DNA of 64,000 bases, from contig CAZKUN010000013.1 of NCBI GenBank assembly GCA_964555935.1, positions 12,997-76,996 of the forward strand, in the 5' to 3' direction. The position numbers and the translations under genes are program-made. Below, piece by piece: positions 53,791 through 63,524 of this stretch (the stretch's first letter is position 1; every line of letters starts with the position of its first letter). Source of the DNA: CAZKUN01 sp964555935 (GTDB lineage Bacteria > Armatimonadota > Zipacnadia > Zipacnadales > VGFC01). The notes under the pieces are model-generated. The model saw only the letters and a program-made list of their open reading frames with translations, ran no database searches and was not told the origin of the DNA.

Positions 53791-53846
53791 GGGGCGTGAT
53801 GAATCACGCCCCTACAACGGCGGACGACGCGGGTCAGGAGACCCGC
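53791..53846. repeat. Two adjacent intergenic hairpin repeats
   Basis: GGGGCGTGAT-GA-ATCACGCCCC (53791-53812, then TACAACGG) and GCGGGTC-AGGA-GACCCGC (53829-53846, then AGGCACGGACGA). The first shares its CCTACAACGG end with 43070 and the second its flank with 5686, though stems differ. Confidence 0.8.
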
Positions 53847-53884
53847 AGGCACGGACGACTACGGCGACTACAATCGCGCGGGCG

Positions 53885-54979
53885 CTAGGCACCGTTTCGG
53901 CCGAGGTGGCGGCCGCGCTCGACGAAGTACTTCATGGTCTCGTAGTCGATCTCAGGCGGCTCGGAGTGGTCGGAGTGAAGTACGTATCCGCCGCCGCCCT
54001 GGACGACCGGCAGTATCTTCTTGTCCATCTCCTCGTCGATGGCCGCGCGGTCGTTGGAGATCAGGCAGCGCACGTCCACGCCACCGTAGAAGCTGATATT
54101 GTCCCCGAAGTCCCTGTAGAGCGTCGGGAGGTCCATGCCAGCCTTGACCTCCATCGCCTGGAGGCAGTCCATGCCGGCCTCGATGAGTCCCGGTACGAGC
54201 GGCGCGACGTGCCCGCACGAGTGGATGATGACCTTGCAGCCGATGGAGTGGGAGTAGTCGAAGATGCGCCTGTGCCCGGGGAGCAGGATCTTCTCGTACA
54301 TCTCGGGCGACATGAACGGCTGGGTCTTGAAGCCCATGTCCTCGTAGAAGAACATGCCGTCGGGCTTGCCCTCCTCGGCGAAGAGGACCTCGAGGTGGCT
54401 GATGGTGAGGTCGACGTAGACCTTGACCATGTCGTCGACCCAATCCGGCTCGAGCGCCATGCCGATCAGCATGTACTCGTGCCCGCAGATGGGGTGCATC
54501 TGCTCGAATGGGGCGACGCCGGCCCAGCAGAAGAAGCGCTGCTTGTTCGCGGCGTTCTCGCGGGCCGCGCGGTAGGCCTCGAAGGGGATGCGCCGGCGGT
54601 CAAGCTCGATGAGTTTCTCGCGGCCATGCTCGTTCCACGTGGCTTTGTCGTGAACGGTGAAGTCGACGTGCTCGGGCGTGGAGTCGTGCTGCTTGTGGCG
54701 CCGGAGCTGGGCCCCGTTGCCGTCGAGTTGGAGGATGGTTTCTTCGTCTTCCTCGATGGTGACGGTCTCGTGGTCGAGGTCGGCGACGGCGTTGAGCCAA
54801 CCACCGGTGGCGATGTCCTGGCCGAAGTGGTCGGCGATGTCTTCGGTTTCGCCGATATGGCCTTCGCTGCGCCAGCGCTGGACGGTGGCGCCCCACGGGC
54901 TGACGGCGATCGGCGTGGAATCGACGGGCTTGTGGTCGAGGACGTTCTGCATGCGCTCGATGCTGGTCATCTCAGACAT
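53885..54979 (-). CDS. URO-D/MtaA-family protein (corrinoid-methyltransferase-like)
   Basis: A 364-residue cytoplasmic TIM-barrel protein. The start (GGAGGA upstream) opens with TSIERMQNVLDHKPVDSTPIAV, the usual beginning of this family. The metal-binding motif HSCGH and the later VLHSDHSEPPEI resemble zinc sites in MtaA/MtbA-type enzymes. True uroporphyrinogen decarboxylases differ there, so a methyl-transfer or demethylation role is more likely than heme synthesis. No corrinoid protein or methyltransferase partner is adjacent. In polysaccharide-degrading bacteria such genes are common but uncharacterised. Confidence 0.8.
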   Translation of the reverse strand: MSEMTSIERMQNVLDHKPVDSTPIAVSPWGATVQRWRSEGHIGETEDIADHFGQDIATGGWLNAVADLDHETVTIEEDEETILQLDGNGAQLRRHKQHDSTPEHVDFTVHDKATWNEHGREKLIELDRRRIPFEAYRAARENAANKQRFFCWAGVAPFEQMHPICGHEYMLIGMALEPDWVDDMVKVYVDLTISHLEVLFAEEGKPDGMFFYEDMGFKTQPFMSPEMYEKILLPGHRRIFDYSHSIGCKVIIHSCGHVAPLVPGLIEAGMDCLQAMEVKAGMDLPTLYRDFGDNISFYGGVDVRCLISNDRAAIDEEMDKKILPVVQGGGGYVLHSDHSEPPEIDYETMKYFVERGRHLGRNGA

Positions 54980-55137
54980 CGGTTTCCTCCGAAATGGGCC
55001 CGCGCGTAGGGCCGCGTTGGTGACGGCTCGGTGTTCGTCGGAGGGCGTGCGGCGGCCTGCCTGGCGACGACAACGGAACGAAAGCGGGAAGACTCGAAGA
55101 TTCGAAGAACGGCAGGGCTAGGGGAGCGGCAAGGCCG

Positions 55138-55171
55138 AACCACCAAGAGCGCCAAGGCCACCAAGGATGGG
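55138..55171. repeat. Intergenic 'ACCACCAAG' type repeat
   Basis: AACCACCAAGAGCGCCAAGG followed by CCACCAAGGATGGG lies between two leftward genes, preceded by a GAAGATTCGAAGAACGG repeat (about 55095-55112). It matches the pattern of 29105-29140. Confidence 0.5.
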
Positions 55172-55180
55172 CACGGGCCA

Positions 55181-58100
55181 CTACGGGATGGTGAGTTCGT
55201 AGCGGAAGGCGCCGAGATCGGTAGGGAGCAAGACCCGCGTGTCGAAGACGGTTGTCTCGGGGAGTTCGAGTGGCGCGCCGTCTTCGTCGAAGGCCTGCAC
55301 GGTCACGGCGTCAGCCGGTACGGAGACCGTCAGCGCGGTCATGTTGCCGAGCGGCCAGAGCGTCCAGCGCTTGTCGCTAGCCTTCTTCAGGAGCGCGGCG
55401 CCGTCGGTCTTGAGCGGGCCGATGGGTTGGAGCTTGCCACGTGCGTCAGCAAATGCCACGTCGCCCCACGAGGCGGAGTCAACTCGCGCGCCGTCGAGCA
55501 ACGCCGAGAAGACCAGCAACCCGCTCGGACCCGATGCGAGGAAGCCGGAGGGCGGAAGCTCGTAGGCTTCGCCATTGAGGTCGATGGCCCATTGCTCGCC
55601 GAGACTTCCGTTCACCCAGACCCGAAGGCCCGTCTCGTAACGCGTGTAGACCTGGCTCTCTCGGTAGGCGCCGGAGTGGAGTGCGGCGGAGGCGTCGAGC
55701 ATTTCATCGGTTTCAGGATCGTGGTAGAGGATCTCCTCGGCTTGGCGCATGGCGTAGAGTTCCTGCAAAGGCCGCAGCATGTGGTAGGTCTTGATGTCGG
55801 TGCTGTAGCCGCGGAACGAGAGGGCGGTGAAGGTGCCCTGGTGGCCGTAGGCGAGCGTGGCGGCGGTGAAGCGATCTTGCGCTGCTTCCCAGCCGCCCAG
55901 GGCGTCGGCCTCGTCGGGACTCTTCACGTAGCGATGGATCCAGCTCATGCCCGCGCCCATCTCAAGCGGGTGGATCTTGCGCAGGTCGAAGTCCACCAGG
56001 AAAGGCTCAAGGTGAGGCGCGGGGGCATCGAGCTCCCCGTCGCTGCCGCTGGCCAGCCCAGCATAGAGCCACTGCATTGAGCCCTCGCTGTAGACGGCGC
56101 CATAGGTGTCACGCTCGTTGAGGAGCAGTTTCGCGTAGCAACGGTATGTCGTGCCGAACTCACCCGCGCCAGGCAGGCGAGGGTCGAAGTCGACCTTCCA
56201 CCACGGGGAGACGGCCGTGTGAACGTCGCAGAAGGACCCCGTGGTGCCGAATCGTTCGGCGATTCGGGGCGCGTATTTGGCTTCCAGTTCGACCGCGCGG
56301 ATCGGCTTGATGGGATACGAGCCCGGCCAGCAAGCGTCGCTGATATCGCCCGACTCCAGCCACATGACGTTGTCCCAGTCGAATTCGGGCGAGACGGGTT
56401 GGAGGTCGGTGTAGTTCGTGTAAAGGACGGGGCAGAAGCCGAGTTCCTGGAGCTTGGCGAGGTACGCCTTCACGGCAACGTTGCCCGCGATTGGGGCGGA
56501 GTCGTTGGTGAGGGTCCAGTCTTGAGGCCCTTGGGCGCCGTCGGCCCACATCCCGTCGAAGTGGCGAATGTAGACGTCGGTCACGCCATAGGACGCCATC
56601 CGCTCCCAACGCTCGAATTGCTCCTCCATTCGCTCAGCCGATCCGCCGGTCGAATGGCACATCGTCGCGAGACGGTCGCGGCCGGTTGTGGGAGGATGGG
56701 GGATGTTCGGCAGCACCTCCGTCACGTTCGGAGAGACCGTGAACACGTAACGCTCGCGGAGCGGGCTGCGCTGTCCGTCTGGGGGCGCGATGTACTCCAC
56801 GCCGGGCGCGTACGTGAGCGAGCCGCCGGCGAGCGCCTCCGGCTCGTGGGAGAAGCCGGAGCCGAAGACCAGGTGGCTGGCGCGAGACCGATACCAGTCC
56901 GGGTAGCCGGATGCGAAGACGTTCTCGGTCATCACTACCCCGCCGTCGCGGCCGTAGTCCCAGAGGCCGTAGGTCCAGTAGGGGACGGAGACGAAGTCGG
57001 AGCCGGGCGGACCCACGAAGCTCCCGGCATCGACGCCGGCGACGCTCCGTCCGTCACTATCCATCTCAACGAGGAGCGAGCGAGCCTTGATGCTCAGGCG
57101 CAGCGTGTACTCGACGCTTTCGCCACCCTCCGAGACGCGCCAACGGGCCGTGATGGCGTTGTCCGCGTCCGACATGTCGACCAGCTCACGCGTGACGGTG
57201 CGGTCCGTTGGGGCGACCTTCCGGCCGGCGATCTCGACGACCACGCCGCCCTCGCCGGCGAGTGTCATGGTCTCGGAAACGTCGCCGCGACGCCACGTGG
57301 CGCGGATGTCGGCAAGCGAGCCCGTGAGTGGCGTGTAGGAATACTCGAGCCGGTCGGTCTCGCCCTCGAAGCTCAAGACCCACGCCTCGCCCTCGCGCTT
57401 GATGTGGTTCTCGAAGGCGTCCGGCGGCGCGTCAGGTAGCAAGCCGTCGGGATCGGTGGGGAAGGGGAGATCGTCGAATCTGACGTCGGTCGCGAGCGTC
57501 TCGGCGAGCCGTTCCTTGGCGAAGACGAGCGCGTCGAGGAGGAACGTGCGGGGCTGAGGGTTCGTGCATCCCGAGAAGCCGATCCCCGTGCAGACGAGAG
57601 GACGCGGCCAATCGGCGGGGATGCGGGAACGCGCGACGTACCAGTACGGATAGCCCATGTTGTGGTGGTTCCGGAGGTGTCGGGTCTCGCCGCCTGAGTC
57701 GCGGACCTCCACCCAGTGCGAGAGGATTGCCTCCTCGGCGGGGCGCCTAGGCACCCACACTTGCGAGCGGCCCATGATCCAGATGCGGGCCACGTCTGCC
57801 TCGTCGGCGACCGGAAGAGGCTGTGGCGGACGCAGCACGAATCCACTCCCGAGGCCCTCCCCCGTGTAGGTGACCTCCAGCGAACTCTCGGACCAGCAGA
57901 GGTCCTCGCGGGTGCGCGCCAAGTCGGCAGTCCCGCCACTGATGGGCTCGACGGTCCACAGGTCCAAGTCTTCCTCGCCGAAGCGCACCGCGGGCGGGTC
58001 GGGCATCGACCGGACCAAGCCACGCGGTCGCACGCCAATCTGCTCCGCGTGGTCTTGTGTGGGAGTTGGCGGGCGGCTTAGCCAGCGGCAGGCGTCCTCA

Positions 58101-58534
58101 CTGCAGTCGATGGCGCCGAGCAATACGCGGTCAGTCCTGTCGGCACCGACCAATGCGAATCGGCCCACTCCGCCACCGGGGTCGTAGAGGCCGAGCTTCA
58201 CGTAGACCGTGCGGCGCGTTGAGGTCGGGATCGTTACCGGTCCGAACGTCAGCGTGACGATCTCGTCGGGTGTCCACGCGGATGATTGCGTCGGCGCGAC
58301 GATCGGACGCAGGCCCGGCGGCGCCTGCGTGTAAAGGCGCTCGCTGGTCTCTCCGCGATCGAAGTGGATGAATGCGCTGAGGTCGCGGTCGAAGGTCTCC
58401 CCGTAGTTGCGGAGGCTCACGGTCAGCCGCAGCTCGCGCGGGGCGAGTTGCTCGCATGAGGCGAGGCCAACCACGCCGGTCTCTTGGCAGAGGGCGGGGA
58501 GTGACAAGATGGTCAGGAGCGCGTGGATTATCAT
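55181..58534 (-). CDS. Large secreted putative TIM-barrel glycosidase with duplicated N-terminal domain
   Basis: A 1,117-residue exported protein. ATG 58534 overlaps the TGA of the upstream gene (ATGA) and opens a signal peptide ending near LCQ-ET. Residues about 20-145 share a domain with the upstream gene (FDRDLSAFIHF, AWTPDEIVTLTFGP, VYVKLGLYDPGG, DRVLLGAI). Then come a beta-sandwich with jelly-roll look (FVLRPPQPLPV) and a barrel-like region (about 630-900) with VTDVYIRHFDGMW, LGFCPVLYTNYTDL and FCDVHTAVSPWW, where acidic residues could be catalytic. A beta domain closes the protein. I cannot name a CAZy family with confidence; it may be a glycoside hydrolase of a new or unassigned clan. 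Confidence 0.5.
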   Translation of the reverse strand: MIIHALLTILSLPALCQETGVVGLASCEQLAPRELRLTVSLRNYGETFDRDLSAFIHFDRGETSERLYTQAPPGLRPIVAPTQSSAWTPDEIVTLTFGPVTIPTSTRRTVYVKLGLYDPGGGVGRFALVGADRTDRVLLGAIDCSEDACRWLSRPPTPTQDHAEQIGVRPRGLVRSMPDPPAVRFGEEDLDLWTVEPISGGTADLARTREDLCWSESSLEVTYTGEGLGSGFVLRPPQPLPVADEADVARIWIMGRSQVWVPRRPAEEAILSHWVEVRDSGGETRHLRNHHNMGYPYWYVARSRIPADWPRPLVCTGIGFSGCTNPQPRTFLLDALVFAKERLAETLATDVRFDDLPFPTDPDGLLPDAPPDAFENHIKREGEAWVLSFEGETDRLEYSYTPLTGSLADIRATWRRGDVSETMTLAGEGGVVVEIAGRKVAPTDRTVTRELVDMSDADNAITARWRVSEGGESVEYTLRLSIKARSLLVEMDSDGRSVAGVDAGSFVGPPGSDFVSVPYWTYGLWDYGRDGGVVMTENVFASGYPDWYRSRASHLVFGSGFSHEPEALAGGSLTYAPGVEYIAPPDGQRSPLRERYVFTVSPNVTEVLPNIPHPPTTGRDRLATMCHSTGGSAERMEEQFERWERMASYGVTDVYIRHFDGMWADGAQGPQDWTLTNDSAPIAGNVAVKAYLAKLQELGFCPVLYTNYTDLQPVSPEFDWDNVMWLESGDISDACWPGSYPIKPIRAVELEAKYAPRIAERFGTTGSFCDVHTAVSPWWKVDFDPRLPGAGEFGTTYRCYAKLLLNERDTYGAVYSEGSMQWLYAGLASGSDGELDAPAPHLEPFLVDFDLRKIHPLEMGAGMSWIHRYVKSPDEADALGGWEAAQDRFTAATLAYGHQGTFTALSFRGYSTDIKTYHMLRPLQELYAMRQAEEILYHDPETDEMLDASAALHSGAYRESQVYTRYETGLRVWVNGSLGEQWAIDLNGEAYELPPSGFLASGPSGLLVFSALLDGARVDSASWGDVAFADARGKLQPIGPLKTDGAALLKKASDKRWTLWPLGNMTALTVSVPADAVTVQAFDEDGAPLELPETTVFDTRVLLPTDLGAFRYELTIP

Positions 58535-59358
58535 TCGCCCTCCTCCGGCAGCGGCGATCTCTCGAAGGCAATGACACCATCGCGCTCGACGATCCGCCCG
58601 AGGAGCACTCTGGTGGCGTCGCCCACGCCGACAAGCGGGACGCGCGCGCCGTCGCCGTGGTAGTCGTACAGCCCCGCGCGGAGGTAGATCGGCAACTCGG
58701 CTTCGTCGGGCACGGTGTATGGGCCGAAGGTCAAGACGGTCACCTCGTCGGCTGCCCACGTGGCGGAATCGGTGGCCTTGCCGATGGCATGCAGTCCGAG
58801 GGGAGCCAGCGTGGCGTGCTCTTCCCCGGTAGCGTTGGGCTCGAAGTGGAGAAACGCCCACAGGTCGCTCTCGAAGGTCGCGCCGCAGTTGAAGAACCCA
58901 GCGCGCACGATCAGCCTCCGGCTTCCGAGCATCTCACACGCCGCGACGGTGAGGATGGGCTGCTCCCCCGGCGTAGGGGAACACGCTCGATCAAGCCGCG
59001 GGCCATCATCTCCGACCGTCAGCGTCCCGAGCGCCTGCCATGGCGCCCCGCCGATCTGCGCTTCGACCTGGACGGACCTGGTCGGGGGCGCGACGGGTCC
59101 GAAACTCACGATGCGCACATCCTGCCCCTGCCGCGGCGCCGGGACGGTGGCATGCACCAGTCCTGGTCGGCGAACGGGGTCTCCATCGGAGAGGAAGCGG
59201 ATGCGGGCGTCTCGGATGGGCTCGTCCCCCGTGGGAATGATGATGAGTTTGAGGACCGGCGAACCGGGGTTGGCCGCCTCGACATCGAGCAAGGCGATCG
59301 GCTGCGCTTGCGAGGTCGTCGCCGCGATCGCGATGGCGCACGTAACTGTCAGTCTCAA
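58531..59358 (-). CDS. Secreted hypothetical protein sharing a domain with its downstream neighbour
   Basis: A 275-residue exported protein (signal peptide about 1-18). The second half (about 130-265) repeats the domain at the start of the next gene: SDLWAFLHFE vs RDLSAFIHFD, TWAADEVTVLTFGPYTVP vs AWTPDEIVTLTFGPVTIP, IYLRAGLYDYHGDG vs VYVKLGLYDPGGG, and RVLLGRI vs RVLLGAI. No known enzyme motif is seen. The first half is another beta-rich stretch. The ATGA overlap with the downstream gene implies co-production. It may be a carbohydrate-binding or adaptor protein; that is inference. Confidence 0.65.
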   Translation of the reverse strand: MRLTVTCAIAIAATTSQAQPIALLDVEAANPGSPVLKLIIIPTGDEPIRDARIRFLSDGDPVRRPGLVHATVPAPRQGQDVRIVSFGPVAPPTRSVQVEAQIGGAPWQALGTLTVGDDGPRLDRACSPTPGEQPILTVAACEMLGSRRLIVRAGFFNCGATFESDLWAFLHFEPNATGEEHATLAPLGLHAIGKATDSATWAADEVTVLTFGPYTVPDEAELPIYLRAGLYDYHGDGARVPLVGVGDATRVLLGRIVERDGVIAFERSPLPEEGE

Positions 59359-59451
59359 GTGTTGCCTCCAGTTGCCGAGTGGGGCTGGTTGTTACGTCGC
59401 GGGGAACGTCTTCTCCTTGCTCTTCGGCGCAGGCTGAGGCATCATGGGCGC

Positions 59452-62280
59452 ATGAGAATGTGCGTGATTTGGGTGATGGTTGGGTTCATGGCTTGCGTCG
59501 GTCGCGCGGGCTGGGCAAGTCGGGCGTGCGTTCTGCGTGACGACGTCCCAGGCTTGGACCTCGAGCGCGTGGATGCGCTGAGCGAAGCGCTGACGACCGC
59601 GGGACATGTCGTCACGCCGCTTCTCCACGATGAGTTGGTGGCCGAGGGCGTTCTCACGCCGGAGCACTTCGACGCGCTCATCCTGACAGATAGCCCGCGC
59701 TTCCCCGTCTCGGCGCGCGATGCTGTTGTCGGTTACCTGCGGGCGGGCGGCGATTTGGTGCTGCTGGGCGGCTATGCCTTCGAGACGCCGCTGGTGAAGT
59801 ATGGCGGGCGGTGGGCGGAGGTCAGTGAGCTGAGTGGTCTCGTGCTGAACGAAGCGGAGGCAGTCCAGAGCCTCTTCACCTTCGATGGCGGGGATCTCTT
59901 GGGCTGGACGCGCGGCTCGGATCATATGGATCACCCAACGGAGGCATCAGCAGTTGAGGGTCGATCCGGTCAGGCCATGCGCATCGACATCCGTAATGCG
60001 GAGTGGTATGACGTGTACTGGACGGCGCTGCCCGAGCCGGTCGCCGATGGGCACGACGCCGTATGTCTGTGGGCGAAGGGCGACCTGAAGACACCGCAGC
60101 TCTTCATCGAGGTGGTGGAGCAGGATGGCTCGCGTTGGAGTTGCGCGGCTGACATCGGCACCGAATGGCGGGCGACGCTTCTGCATGAGAGCACGTTCCT
60201 GTTCAAGCAGGATGGCTCGCCCGAATCGCGCGGGGGAGAGGGCGATGGGCTGGATCTGTCGGCAGGCGTGCGGCTGACAGTTGGTCTGGCCCGCGATCGG
60301 GTGCCATCGACCAAGGGCGACCACGTGCTGTGGCTGGACGAGATCGGGACGCTGGCGCTGGGGGCGGGGGTCGATCTGCGGCCCAGCGCGCCGGAGTTGC
60401 CGGTTTTCAGCCGGTATGAACCGTATGAGCTGCGCGATGCGGTGCGAGCCGTCGCGAGTGATGGGCAGGATCTGTTGACGGGTGACCTGTTGGTTGAAGG
60501 GGAGTTTGGCGGGCCGTGGGCTCTTGGCTTCGCGCTGCCCAACCAACAGCGGTTCATTCCGCTGCTGACGGCTCAGGACACGCATGGGCGAGACCGAGGC
60601 TGGGCGGCGGGGATGCTCGTGAACTATGCCGGCCAGTATGCCGGGTCGAGTTGGTTGCTGTGTGGCGTGACGACGCCGGAGTTCTACACGTCAGATGGGT
60701 TCGGTGAGGCGCTCGCGGGCGCGCTGACACAGATGAACACGCGTGACCTGGCCGGCGAGGCGCAGGCGGAGAGCGAACGGCTGGATGGCCACGAGATTGC
60801 GCTTGAGAGCCCCGCGCCGGGATTCGTCACGAAGAGCGACGACGGGAAGCACTTCGTGGATGGGGACGGGAAGCGGATCTTCCTGACGGGATGCAACTAC
60901 ATCGGAAGCATGGGCCGGCGGTTTTTCGGCGGGCCGTGGCTGCATTACCTGGAGGACGACTTTCGCAAGGCCCGCGAAGCCGGCATCAACGCGATGCGGG
61001 TCTACGGCCCGGGCAAGTTAGTCACCGACCCGGAGAAGCGTGACGCTCTCTGCGAGTTGGCGAGGCGCTACGGGATCTACCTGCTCATCACGGCGGTTGA
61101 CCACACGACGTTGCTGACCGATGAGGAGCTTGCCGCGCGCGTGCGCGCGGTCGCGGAGGCGTTCAAGGATGAGCCGATGGTCATCGGCTACGACCTGCAA
61201 AACGAGCCCTACCCGTACAAGGTCGCCGAGATCGAGGTCGGCGGGCAGAAGCTTGGCGAGCGCTACCCGGAGTGGAAGCAGTGGCCCGAGTACATGAAGT
61301 GGGCGGGGCTGGAGATCAAGAACGGCAACGACTTCAGCTCATTCCCGAACGTGGATGGGCCGCTGCCGGTGAACGATGAATGGCGCGCGGCGTTCGACGC
61401 CACGAACGGCATCTATGGCGAGTGGATCGGGCTGCAGGTGGATGCGATTCGCGAGGTTGACCAGAGGCACTTCATCACGGTGGGCTACAACACGATCAAC
61501 GAATGCTTGCCCGCCAACGAGCAACTCGACTACGTCACCCACCACACCTATTGCGTCCCGTACTCCGCCGATGACGTGATTCAGAATCTCACCGTGCTCG
61601 ACCGGATCCAGAGCATCTTCCCCGACCGACCGATCTGCCTCGGCGAGTTCGGCTATTCCAATGGCGACCCGCTCGATGATGGTTACATCGACCTCCACAC
61701 GTCGGCCGTGGGGGAGATGCTGCATTACCTCTACGCCTACGCTGGGGGCTTTGAGGGCGCGCATAAGTGGGAGCTGAATGACAACCCGCTGTGGATCTCG
61801 CTGGCGCAGACGGTGTGGATCCCGAAGGAGGCCGTGGACAAGCACATCCACCAGGGCCGGTTCGGGATGCACTACTACGACGGCACGATCAGCGGGCGGC
61901 AGAAGCCGATCTGTCACGCGCTGAGGTTCTTCAGAAATCATGTCGATTCAGGCGCGGAGCCAGGGGAACTGAAGGTGGAACCGGGCTCAACGCGAATCGG
62001 GGTTGCGTATGAGTATCGGTCAGACGGGGCGCTGATCGTGGGAGGCGTGGAGCACGACTCGCCGGAGCTGAGCTTCTCATCGGCCAACGCCGCGTGCGTG
62101 ATGTTGCGATGGACCGACGATGAGCTGAAGGTGATGTCGTCTGCTGACGCAGACGTCGAGATGGACCCCGCGCGGTACCTGCCGGGCTGGGAGCATGTTG
62201 CCGGCACGCAAGGCGGCATGCAAGTCGGGCGCCTGAGGGTGCAATTGTTGGAGGGCGAGACGATCACGATCAGCCGGTAA
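59452..62280 (+). CDS. Secreted GH5-like glycosidase with N-terminal glutamine-amidotransferase-like domain
   Basis: A 942-residue protein; the ATG at 59452 opens a signal peptide, while upstream sequence in the same frame is antisense to the leftward gene. Residues about 25-110 look like a GATase1/ThuA-type beta/alpha domain (FDALILTDSPRFP, AGGDLVLLGG). After a beta region (about 130-460) comes a TIM barrel (about 470-830) with the clan-A pair YDLQNEPY (E585, acid/base) and CLGEFGY (E732, nucleophile). A C-terminal beta domain follows. This suits a retaining beta-glycosidase of GH5 or a close family. The ribosome-binding site is weak. Substrate unknown. Confidence 0.75.
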   Translation: MRMCVIWVMVGFMACVGRAGWASRACVLRDDVPGLDLERVDALSEALTTAGHVVTPLLHDELVAEGVLTPEHFDALILTDSPRFPVSARDAVVGYLRAGGDLVLLGGYAFETPLVKYGGRWAEVSELSGLVLNEAEAVQSLFTFDGGDLLGWTRGSDHMDHPTEASAVEGRSGQAMRIDIRNAEWYDVYWTALPEPVADGHDAVCLWAKGDLKTPQLFIEVVEQDGSRWSCAADIGTEWRATLLHESTFLFKQDGSPESRGGEGDGLDLSAGVRLTVGLARDRVPSTKGDHVLWLDEIGTLALGAGVDLRPSAPELPVFSRYEPYELRDAVRAVASDGQDLLTGDLLVEGEFGGPWALGFALPNQQRFIPLLTAQDTHGRDRGWAAGMLVNYAGQYAGSSWLLCGVTTPEFYTSDGFGEALAGALTQMNTRDLAGEAQAESERLDGHEIALESPAPGFVTKSDDGKHFVDGDGKRIFLTGCNYIGSMGRRFFGGPWLHYLEDDFRKAREAGINAMRVYGPGKLVTDPEKRDALCELARRYGIYLLITAVDHTTLLTDEELAARVRAVAEAFKDEPMVIGYDLQNEPYPYKVAEIEVGGQKLGERYPEWKQWPEYMKWAGLEIKNGNDFSSFPNVDGPLPVNDEWRAAFDATNGIYGEWIGLQVDAIREVDQRHFITVGYNTINECLPANEQLDYVTHHTYCVPYSADDVIQNLTVLDRIQSIFPDRPICLGEFGYSNGDPLDDGYIDLHTSAVGEMLHYLYAYAGGFEGAHKWELNDNPLWISLAQTVWIPKEAVDKHIHQGRFGMHYYDGTISGRQKPICHALRFFRNHVDSGAEPGELKVEPGSTRIGVAYEYRSDGALIVGGVEHDSPELSFSSANAACVMLRWTDDELKVMSSADADVEMDPARYLPGWEHVAGTQGGMQVGRLRVQLLEGETITISR

Positions 62281-62292
62281 GGAGATTGGGGC

Positions 62293-63510
62293 ATGGCGAC
62301 GGTCAGAGAGCTGCTGAAGAGAGCAACGCTCACCAAGGAACAGGTCGACAGGTTCCACGATTCAGATGCGCACAACTGGGCGAAGTACGATCCCGAACTC
62401 GGGTATACCCTCAGCAACGCGGTGATTCGCGACGGCGTCGATGGGTCGTCGACCATCGGGCGGTACTCCCCGACTGGCGAGAGGCAACTTATCAACTTCG
62501 CCGAGCGCGCGTGTCGCATCAACACGTATGGCGACAGCTTCACCCAGTGTCACCAAGTGAGCGATGGCGAGACGTGGCAGGAAGCGCTTGCCGCTCACTT
62601 CGGCGAGCCCATCCGCAACTTCGGCATCGGCGGGTACGGCGTCTACCAGGCGTACCGGCGGATGCTGCGGCACGAGGCCACCGACCAGAGCGCGCAGTAT
62701 GTCATCCTGAATATCTGGGGCGACGACCATCACCGCAGTCTCATGGCGTGGCGCTGGGTCAACATGATCAACTGGGCGGGTTTTCGGAACCCGGCGATGT
62801 TCCACGGGAACCCATGGAGCCACGTTCGCCTCGACCCGGCGACGCTGGATCTGGTCGAGCACGCGAACCCGTATCCCACGCCCGAGTCGATGTACAAGCT
62901 CTGCGATGAGGAGCATGTCTACGAGTCGTTCAAGGACGACATCATCATCCAGATCGTCGTCGCGCAGCACCCCGAGGGCGAGCTTGATGTCACCCAGCTC
63001 GAGGCGATGGCCGCGGCCCTGTCGATGCAACTCGACTTCCGCACTGCCGAGACGCGCCCGCAGGCGGCGACGGCGCTATACAACGAGATGGCGTGGCATG
63101 CGAGTGAGACAATCGTGGGCTGGTGCGAAGACTACTGCGAGGCGCGCGACAAGGAGCTGATGGTGCTGCTCAGCTACCCGAGCGGCGACGTCGCGAGCGC
63201 GTGCAAGGCGGATGGGGACGGGGCTCAGGGCTACGCGGGGTGTCACGGCCAACGGTTCAGAGACTACCTGGCGACGACGGAGTTGCCACTGGTCGATTCA
63301 ATGGACGCGCACGTCGAAGAGTTCAGGACCTTCAATCTCGATGAATGGGCGTATGTGAACCGCTATTACATCGGGCACTACAGCCCGATGGGCAACCGCT
63401 TCTTCGCGGATGCAGTGAAGGACGATATCCTAAGCTGGTTGGATCCGAAGCCGGTTACGTACCGAGATGACAGCCGCCTGTTGCGGTTTGAGGATTATCT
63501 GCCGGAGTGA
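62293..63510 (+). CDS. SGNH/GDSL-type hydrolase
   Basis: A 405-residue protein. The nucleophile block is INTYGDSFTQ (S82), followed by NFGIGGYGVYQA, which corresponds to the Gly/Asn oxyanion region, and a C-terminal YYIGHYSPMGNRFFADAV segment that can hold the catalytic histidine. It has no clear signal peptide. SGNH hydrolases often remove acetyl groups from glycans. It lies 12 bp after the GH5-like gene and is probably in the same operon. Confidence 0.7.
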   Translation: MATVRELLKRATLTKEQVDRFHDSDAHNWAKYDPELGYTLSNAVIRDGVDGSSTIGRYSPTGERQLINFAERACRINTYGDSFTQCHQVSDGETWQEALAAHFGEPIRNFGIGGYGVYQAYRRMLRHEATDQSAQYVILNIWGDDHHRSLMAWRWVNMINWAGFRNPAMFHGNPWSHVRLDPATLDLVEHANPYPTPESMYKLCDEEHVYESFKDDIIIQIVVAQHPEGELDVTQLEAMAAALSMQLDFRTAETRPQAATALYNEMAWHASETIVGWCEDYCEARDKELMVLLSYPSGDVASACKADGDGAQGYAGCHGQRFRDYLATTELPLVDSMDAHVEEFRTFNLDEWAYVNRYYIGHYSPMGNRFFADAVKDDILSWLDPKPVTYRDDSRLLRFEDYLPE

Positions 63511-63524
63511 CGGGAGCGGAGCGA

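Noticed and set aside
53906..55009. 367-residue open frame on the plus strand
   Set aside because: It lies antisense to the URO-D-family gene and is dominated by Val, Asp, Gly and Leu repeats; the opposite strand has clear family motifs.
58456..59451. N-terminal extension of the GH5-like gene
   Set aside because: This part is antisense to two leftward genes; a signal peptide begins at 59452 in the same frame.
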